Of a stretch of DNA of 64,000 bases, positions 56,701 through 64,000 are shown piece by piece. The notes beneath the pieces are model-generated. The model did no database searches and had not been told where the DNA came from. It was given only the letters and a program-made list of their open reading frames with translations. The DNA lies in contig JACZZP010000006.1 of the NCBI GenBank assembly GCA_015183035.1, positions 868,001 to 932,000 on the forward strand, given 5' to 3'. Within the stretch, counting starts at the first letter, position 1. Every line of letters begins with the position of its first letter. A program made the position numbers and the translations under genes. This stretch comes from Meloidogyne chitwoodi (taxonomy: Eukaryota; Nematoda; Chromadorea; Rhabditida; Meloidogynidae).

Positions 56701-58260
56701 GTATAAGGAGATTTTTAAAAAATATATAAAATAAATTAAAAAATATTATTTTATTAATTTTACAAACTTATTATATATAATAGTTTTTTAATGAAGACAT
56801 TTTAAGAAAATAAAGGATATATTATATTTATGAATTTGTTCATTAAAATCAACTTAATAATAATTACTTTTTTTAATAAAACTTAAAAATAAAAAAATAT
56901 AAATTATATTTAATAAAAGAAAGAGAAAATAATTTAAAAATAATTTTATTAAAAGAAAAATTGCATGATTTTTGACATATTGACCGGCTGACTGACCACG
57001 ACCCGAATTTACTATTTATGTTTAAATTTATTTGTAAGAGAAAAATATAAATAAAATACTACTAGGTATCTAATAATAAAAGAAAAGACCATCTAGTACC
57101 ATCAAATTGTCGGCTTGACAGCTTTACAATGCTCCTCTCTCTCAATGTTTGGGGGAAGGCTTTGTTTATTTATTTATTTGTTTGTTTGTTTGTAGTAGAC
57201 GCTCATCTTTTGAGGAAAGAATTGCGCGGTTTTTATTATTTTTTCTTTCAACACATTTCCTTCCTTTTATAATAAAATTGAATAAATTTTTAAGAAAATA
57301 AAAAATGAACGAACGAATTAAAATAATAAAAGTGAAGGTTAAAAATAAATTTATTAAGAAAAAGGGTCTATAAATTAATTAAATAAACATACAATTTTAC
57401 TTTATATTAAATAATAAATTTAAATATAAAAATCATAAATATAGCTCTTCATTTTTATAAATTTCAGCGCTTTTTCTTAAATATATTTAAGCTATTTCTG
57501 CTTTTACAAAATTTTTAGCGCATTTTTTTTTTTAAATATTTTCTCGGTTGATATTCTAATAAATAAAATACCCAAGAGAATTTTATTTAAATTTTTCAAT
57601 TTCTTTCAAGCCAATCAAGCAGTTGCTATTTTCTTAGTGTTCAATTCTTTGGGGTATTTGCCGATATGTGATGACAAACAAGCATTTCTCTTTAAATAAT
57701 AAAAAAAGAAAATAAAAAAATAAAAAAATAAAAACGATCTTGGCAATAAATTAATGAAAAAGCGGCAAATGCGCGCAAATAATAATAAAAAAGAACAAAA
57801 ATAAAGGTCATTCTACTAAATAAGAATATTTTCAAAGGGAATGGTTGTTGATATTCCATTGGGAAAAGCTAAGAAAAAAAAGATATATTTTTAGATTTGA
57901 AAAAAAAATATAATTTTCTCTTGAAGAATTATTTTTTTCAACATTTTTTTATTTTTTAATAATATAAATAATTTAGTTTTTAAATAATTAAATTTATTTA
58001 TAAAAATAATCAAAAATTTAAAGAAAAATTAAGTAATTAAAAATAAAAGATATATTATTTTTAACAGTCTTTTTATAATAAGAAAAAGTCAAAATAAGTG
58101 TTTAAATTTTGGAATTAAAATAATATACTTATTTTTTTTTAAATAGATAAGAAAAAATTATTTAGCAAAAATAAATGAATTATTTTTTATTTTCTAACAG
58201 ATTTTAATTGAAAATAAGCTATAAACATTTCACTATTAAAAAGTAAAAAAACAGTTTGGT

Positions 58261-58326
58261 CAGCATGTGCGCACAAAATGTGTTGTAAAATACATGAAAT
58301 GAGAAGATTTAGTAAATCTGGGCAAA
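58261..58326 (+). other. Isolated exon-like island
   Basis: After an acceptor-like GGTCAG, a frame reads CAHKMCCKIHEMRRFSKSG and stays open to a GTGTTAAG donor-like site. Codon use is less AT-biased than around it. No neighbouring exon can be joined to it, so it stays a guess. Confidence 0.2.
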
Positions 58327-60702
58327 TTATTGAATAGTGTTAAGAAGAATAATATTAAAAAAATAAAAAAGAAAAAAAGCAACAGAAGTAGCACAGCTGT
58401 ATTAATGATGGCTTTAAATAAAGTAGAGAGGAAAAGCTTGATAATAATAATAATAATAATAATGAGGATGGTCAAGGAACGCGGATTATATAAAAAATAT
58501 TATTATAGAAAGTCAATGAAAGATTTTTTTTAAAATTATTATTATAATATTATATGGAAAAATAAAAATGTTTAACTCATTTTGCAATAATATTATTTTT
58601 TAATAAAAGTATATTTTATTATTTTAAAAATAAATTCTAATTAATTTGTTTAGTCAGTTGATTTTATAAATAAATTAAATAAAAAATAATTTATATTTAA
58701 AAGACTGATCAAATATAATAATAATAATTATTATTAATAAAAATAATATTATATATTATTATTACAGATTTGCACCTTTATTAATAAATATATTTTTTAA
58801 AAATATATTTATTAATAAAAAATAAATTATATTATTATATTATAAATAAAACAAATTATTTCATTTAAATCAACAAAATAAAAATTTATAATAATTCAAA
58901 TAATTTTAATTAGAATGTAAAATTAAAAAATTATTTTAGTCCATTAAAATAATTGTTTTTTTATTTTCTTAAAAAAGATAAGTAAAATTAATTTTTCAAT
59001 TAACTAAAAAAAAAGAAATATAATAAATAAAAAAGACACTTTTCTTAGCTTAATATTTTATTTGTTCAGTATATTTTGTTGTTTTTTATCAAAATAAAAA
59101 TTTAAGAAAATGTAAATAAATAAATATTAAAAGCATTCATTCATTACTATAATATTTAGTAATTACAATTAAATAAATTGAGAAATTAATTTATAAAATA
59201 AATATATTTTTTATTAATTTTATTTTTGTTTTATTTTTTATAAAAAATAATATAAAAAATACATATGTATGTATTACATTGAGATTAAATAATTAAAAAA
59301 TTATCTTTCATGTTGGCTCCTTAATATTTAAAAAATTTTTAGATTCAGAAATTTAAATAAAAAATTATGTCATAAATTTTTATTTAAATTAAATTTCATG
59401 AACTGAGGAAAAATAGGAATAAAAATTAAAAGAAAATAAATCATTCGTTTTTAGGCATTTTATGTCCGTATTAAAGAAAACAATAAGGGCCAAAAAGCGG
59501 AAAACTTAAAGGGAAAATATTTAAAAAATAATATATATTTCTTTTTTTTTTTCAAAGAAAAAAGCAAGATGTAAATATTAGATAAAAATAAATAAATAAA
59601 TACCTAAATATAAGTATATATTCTATTTTTTGGAAATAAATAAATATTTTAATTAATTTAAAAAATGCTTTATGTCAGCTAGCCTAAAAACAAAATTAAA
59701 ATAATGACAAAAATTGTAAAAAATATTGAACTACAAAAATTTTAAATAATTATTTTTTCTTCCTTTTTTAAATTTCATACTCTCTTCAGTTAAAATAATT
59801 TTTAAACAAAGAATTAAAAATAATATTATTAAATTTATTAATTAAAAGATTAATTTAATATGAATATTATATTAAAATATATTAATAATAAAAAGGTGTT
59901 TTAGTGTCAATTTAAATACTTTTAATGGATTTATACAGAAGGAAAAAGTTAAAAAGCGCAAATTGAGTCCATCAGACGACCTCGAATAAATTTAAAAAAT
60001 AATACCTATAAAGGGCCCACCGCTTTTAAAAAGAAGAATATAGTGTCAAAATATTTTAAATAAAAATATTGGGAATTATATTTAAATAAATAGATTATAA
60101 TGGTGCTTTAATGGATAAATATACCTAAATGTATAAAAATGAATATTTTTAAAATAAAAAATAAAATAGTTAATTATACGTAAATATATAATAATTATAT
60201 ATTTATAATTTAAATTATATAATTATTTTATTTAAATACACTAAAATTTAAAATATATTTGGAATTTTTGGGAAAAACATTCTTAACATTTTATTATTAT
60301 CTCTTAATATAAAATTAAGTAAATAAATAATTAATGTTTATTTACTAAAAAACATTGTTTTTTTCTAAAATATTTATGAAACATAATAAACTTGTTTTAA
60401 TGTTTATTCAACTTGTATTAATTAAAAGAATATAATATTTAATTATTTATATATATAAATATTTTATAATTAAATATTAAATAAATAAATAAAATGAAAA
60501 TAAAAGTACCTAATTAATTATTCTTTTTATGTCCAGTTTTGGTGTTTACTATTTAGGTAATATATAATAAATAATTATATTTTGTGAGAAATTTGTTTTA
60601 ATAAAAAGAAATAATTTGTATTATATTTTAACCATATATAATAATATTAATTAATTAATAAAATATATTACCATTTAATTTATTTAATAAATAATTTTTA
60701 AA

Positions 60703-60957
60703 ATGAATTTAATAATTAATAAAATTATTTTCTTAATTATTGTATTAATTTATTTTTTAAATTTTTGTCAATCTAAACAATTAAATAAAAATATTAATTT
60801 ATTAAATAAATTATCTTCAAGTTTATTTAATCAAAATTTAACAGAAAAAGAAGAAAATAATAATCAAATATTTTATCGAATACGTAGAGGATTAAAAGAA
60901 CAATTTCAAGCAAATTTACAAAAACTTAGAGAGAAATTGAAAAAAGTAAAAGGATAA
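60703..60957 (+). CDS. Small secreted protein with a C-terminal amphipathic cationic helix
   Basis: Single-exon frame of 84 residues. The signal peptide (about 1-24) ends NFCQS. An Asn/Glu-rich spacer follows, then RIRR (residues 59-62), a furin-type site. The final 22 residues start GLKEQFQANL and end KKVKG, with hydrophobic residues every three or four positions (Leu, Phe, Leu, Leu, Leu, Val) and a net charge of about +5, a classic amphipathic helix. The last Gly could be an amidation signal. It resembles the build of a helical antimicrobial or signalling peptide precursor; no sequence family is recognised. No introns, unlike all larger genes here. Confidence 0.55.
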   Translation: MNLIINKIIFLIIVLIYFLNFCQSKQLNKNINLLNKLSSSLFNQNLTEKEENNNQIFYRIRRGLKEQFQANLQKLREKLKKVKG

Positions 60958-62801
60958 ATAAAAAAATGATTATATAAATATGTAAATAAATAAATATTTT
61001 ATTTTTAAAAGAAATTTCTTTCTAAAATTATCAAAAAATTTTTATAATATTTTATTTTCACAATATTCTGTCAAGTTAAAAAAAAAGTTTTTTTAAATTT
61101 TTTGTTTAAGTTTTTTATTTAAAAATATAAATAGAACTTGACACTGAAAAATGTATGTATTGTTATGGTTAATATGAAAAAATAAAAATGGACTAAAAAA
61201 AGGCGAGAAAGTCGTTAAAATTAGTTTTCACCCTTAGCAACAAGTTTTTAAATTTTGCTTAAAGCGATTAAAAATTAAAAAAAAATAAAATTAAAAAAAT
61301 ATTCAAAAACAAAATTTGAAATTAAATATTTATTTAACTCTTTTTTATATATAAAATTTATCAAGTTTTGTTTGTTTATATTTATTTGTTATTACTGCTT
61401 GAATGGTTTATTGGATTATTCAAAAGAAAAATAAAAAAGTTTTTTTATACTCGCGCATGCATATAAATATATATATAGATTTAATAAACTAAATCCAATT
61501 TGTGTATTTATTTAGTTTTGACTTATTGACTTTTTCATGGCAGCTTCCCAAAAAAGTCATTTGATGTGAAGAGGCTAAAAATAAAAAATAAATATATTTA
61601 TTTTGTTAAAATTGAATTACTGAGTATATAGCTAGTTATTTATTATTTAGTTAGACTATTGCTAGTTAGATTGTACTCGAATTAAATATTTATATATAAG
61701 TAATATAATAAGATTTTATTAAAGTCTAAAATAACAAATATATATGTAGGTATTATTTTCGATAATTTTATTTTTTTTATTGGCTATTTAATTTAATAAT
61801 AAGTTTGAATTCTTTCATTACAAACTCAAAATTTATTTAAAAAATCTAAATTAATATTCTTAATATATCCTATACTTATTATTTTATATTAAAATAGCCG
61901 TAGTCATTCAAATATAGGTAAATATAATTTTACTAAAATTATTTTTTAAACAAAAATAAAAGCATTAATTCAGAATATAATTTACTTTTAAGTACTTTTA
62001 TTTTATTTTTTAAAATTAAATTGGATATATATTTGACATATAACATTGGAATTTGTGTTTTAGCAAATTGCTTTTTCTATTGCCATTTTAGTCAATGACC
62101 ACAGGTCATTTTGAAAATTGGATAAAATTGACAAAAATTATGAGAGAGAGAGGCAAATTTATAAAGAACATAAAAAGAAGAGCAATTTAATTTAAAATAA
62201 ATATTATAATTTAAAATAATCAAATGTTTTATAAAATTATATTAAAAAAAAGTCTTTACTAAATTTAAAATAAATTATTTTGACATTTAAAAAAATCCAT
62301 GACTTAAAATGAAAATACTGTTGGAAATTTTTCATTAATTCCAAAAAGGCCAAAGATTTTTTTGAAATAAAGAATTTTAGGCATAAAAAAGGATTATACT
62401 GACTGAGTTACTCCTCTCAATTTGTAAAAGATGAGCAAAGGTCAAAATAGCTTAAAGAATGACAATTGAAAATTTATGTGATATTTAAAATAATTTTTTT
62501 ATTATTAGATATTTAAAATTTAAATATTTATATTTAAGTAAAAAATATTTTAGAGATCTAAGTAAACATTTAATTAACTTTTTTAAATATATTATCATTG
62601 GATTTTATTTATTTTAAATTAATATTTATTAAAATTACAGTAGATAATTGAAGTTAAATTATTTATTGCACATTAAAATTGTTCATATATTTACTCTAAA
62701 TGTACAACAGTTATTAGACTTATTAATATTTTGTCAATTAGAGTAAATAAAAAATAATTATATAATTTAATTTATTTAAATATAGTTTTAATTATTAATC
62801 A
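60958..62801. other. AT-rich intergenic region
   Basis: No exon-like structure. The only distinctive short signal is the palindrome AATGACC-ACA-GGTCATT at 62094-62110, which contains nuclear-receptor-like AGGTCA half-sites. Confidence 0.45.
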
Positions 62802-63686
62802 TCAGCAGCCCCCACAACCACCACCACAGCCGCCGCCACCACCTCCGCCACCACCACCGCCGCAACCACCGCTACTACTACCAGTAAACGGGCCATATGG
62901 ACTTAAATTTGTTAATTTTTTAAATAATTTTCTTCTAATTTACCCATAGGGTCCATAAGAATAAGGTCCATAAGGTCCATATGGGCCAAAGCTTTGACTT
63001 CCACCGCCTCCTCCACCACAGCCCCCACCTCCTCCACCACAACCCCCGCCTCCTCCACAACCTCCTCCTCCTCCTCCACAACCACTACTAATAACTTGAA
63101 CTGGAGTACCTTTAAAAATTAATAATAAAACTAAATTTATTAAATTGAAATTTTATGAATGTTTTTTATAATAATTTATAAAGTTTTGACTATTATAATC
63201 GTAAATGATATTCTTATCCAGCAGGCTTCGAACCATTACACCTTACATAAGATTTTACTTGAAAGCCCAAAATTTATTATTTATAATTTAAATAAAAATA
63301 CTTCCTCCACCACCGCCGCATCCTCCTCCTCCTCCTCCACCGCAACCACCACCTCCGCCGCATCCTCCTCCTCCCCCACAACCACCACCACCACCGCCAC
63401 ATCCTCCCCCGCCACCACTACCCCCGCCGCCACAGTTAACAATTATTGGGCCACCACCACTGCTACCTCCACCACCACATCCACCTCCTCCTCCTCCTCC
63501 GCAACCTCCACCTCCACCTCCACCTCCCCCGCAACCGCCACCGCCACCGCCACCGCAACCACCACCACCTCCTCCTCCTCCTCCACAGCAACAACAACAC
63601 GTACTCATCATCATTGGAAATCCGAATGAATTGACCAATCCCAAAAAGGTAATACTGAGAATTAACGGAAAAATTAAATTATGCAT
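62802..63686 (-). CDS. Secreted Gly/Cys-rich structural protein
   Basis: Exons 63302-63686, 62944-63109 and 62802-62901 join in phase to 216 residues. The signal peptide (about 1-20) ends GLVNS, then FGFPMMMST and CCCCC. The bulk is poly-Gly blocks of five to nine residues punctuated by single Cys. Exon 2 ends in GPYGPYGPYSYGPYG, a Tyr-rich tetrapeptide-like repeat; exon 3 returns to poly-Gly with Cys and ends CGGCC. The composition resembles cuticle or eggshell Gly-rich proteins of nematodes, with Cys for disulfide cross-linking and Tyr for dityrosine cross-linking; that role is inferred. The run of GGN codons makes this the most GC-rich coding sequence in the window. Reverse-strand Ser/Thr-rich frames over it are artefacts. 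Confidence 0.75.
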
Positions 63687-64000
63687 TCTTGTATATGTTT
63701 GTTGAATGATAAGAATATTTAAATATACCTATATATTAAAAAATATATTAATTTATTTAAATATAACACAAAATTAATTATTTTTAAATTAAAATAAATC
63801 TAAGGACAATTTAATTAAGGCAATAAAAATTAGACTATTATTAATTCTTAAAATAAGCTCTTATAAAAATTAAATATAGGGTAAATATTTTAGAGGTTTT
63901 TTATATAAATATTAAAAATATTTTGAAAAAATTAAAAGAAAAGCAAAAAACAAAAAATGATTTTGAAATGATAACAAAAAAACTTTTTATTATTTTCTTC
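63687..64000. other. AT-rich flank
   Basis: Upstream flank of the Gly/Cys-rich gene running to the window end. No gene or recognisable promoter element. Confidence 0.45.

Larger units (their letters stand above)
50388..60702. other. 10 kb AT-rich region without a convincing gene
   Basis: A/T-rich throughout. Weak items inside are listed separately: a micro-ORF at 50666-50713 and an exon-like island at 58261-58330. There is a (TTTA/TTTG)n run near 57165-57193, an (ATA)n run near 58441-58463, and a small hairpin GCTCATC...GATGAGC at about 53662-53684. It may hold distal exons or regulatory DNA of genes outside the window. Confidence 0.45.

Noticed and set aside
58260..58475. Hydrophobic minus-strand frame with an Ile run
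   Set aside because: It comes from an (ATA)n microsatellite and flanking A/T tracts.
63205..63285. tRNA-like sequence around GGTTCGAAGCC (minus strand) in the first intron of the Gly/Cys gene
   Set aside because: The B-box word fits, but neither the T-stem nor the acceptor stem can be formed beyond two pairs.
63159..63634. Ser/Thr-rich and His/Leu-rich plus-strand frames
   Set aside because: They are antisense to the Gly/Cys-rich gene, which has a signal peptide and phase-consistent introns.

Overview
This window is eukaryotic and extremely A+T-rich. Genes have many short AT-rich introns with GT-AG borders, and intergenic space is largely homopolymeric A/T. I annotated by joining exons by eye and requiring reading phase to agree across each intron. 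The gene content (small secreted proteins, a dystroglycan-like receptor, a GT31 glycosyltransferase, an allatostatin-C-like neuropeptide precursor, a Gly/Cys-rich secreted protein) and the compact introns fit a nematode; the very low GC would suit a root-knot nematode such as Meloidogyne. The organism is an inference, not something the sequence proves.

Layout: 653-1804 (-) is a neuropeptide precursor with an allatostatin-C-type CYFSPIQC ring. 7529-9877 (+) is an unrecognised seven-exon gene. 10679-27034 is a cluster of three divergent genes for kinase-fold proteins with signal peptides (two +, one -), all with HLD in place of HRD and DFN in place of DFG; a secreted Gln-rich protein (19758-22242, -) lies between them. 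This cluster is peppered with small transposons: hAT-type MITEs with 8-bp target duplications and an LTR retrotransposon fragment. 27180-38068 is a transposon block of higher GC: degenerate repeats, exon-like islands, a 36/37-bp satellite, and a 1494-codon open Helitron Rep frame that carries an AT-hook and a ULP1-like cysteine protease domain but has lost its helicase.

38473-40279 (-) is a GT31 glycosyltransferase. 41476-47095 is a tandem duplication of a two-gene cassette: a small secreted Cys-containing protein (+) followed by a convergent micropeptide (-). The first intron of the second copy is split by a 1.18-kb foldback element with 9-bp flanking repeats. 48133-50387 (-) is a dystroglycan-like membrane protein with one unusual intron lacking a GT donor. 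About 10 kb of AT-rich sequence without a convincing gene follows, then a small secreted amphipathic peptide (60703-60957, +) and a secreted Gly/Cys-rich protein (62802-63686, -).

The most notable items are the secreted kinase-like cluster, the protease-Helitron fusion, the foldback element and its relative, which share a 17-nt motif identical in its core to the SSU rRNA 530 loop, the allatostatin-C-like precursor, and the duplicated secreted-protein/micropeptide cassette.
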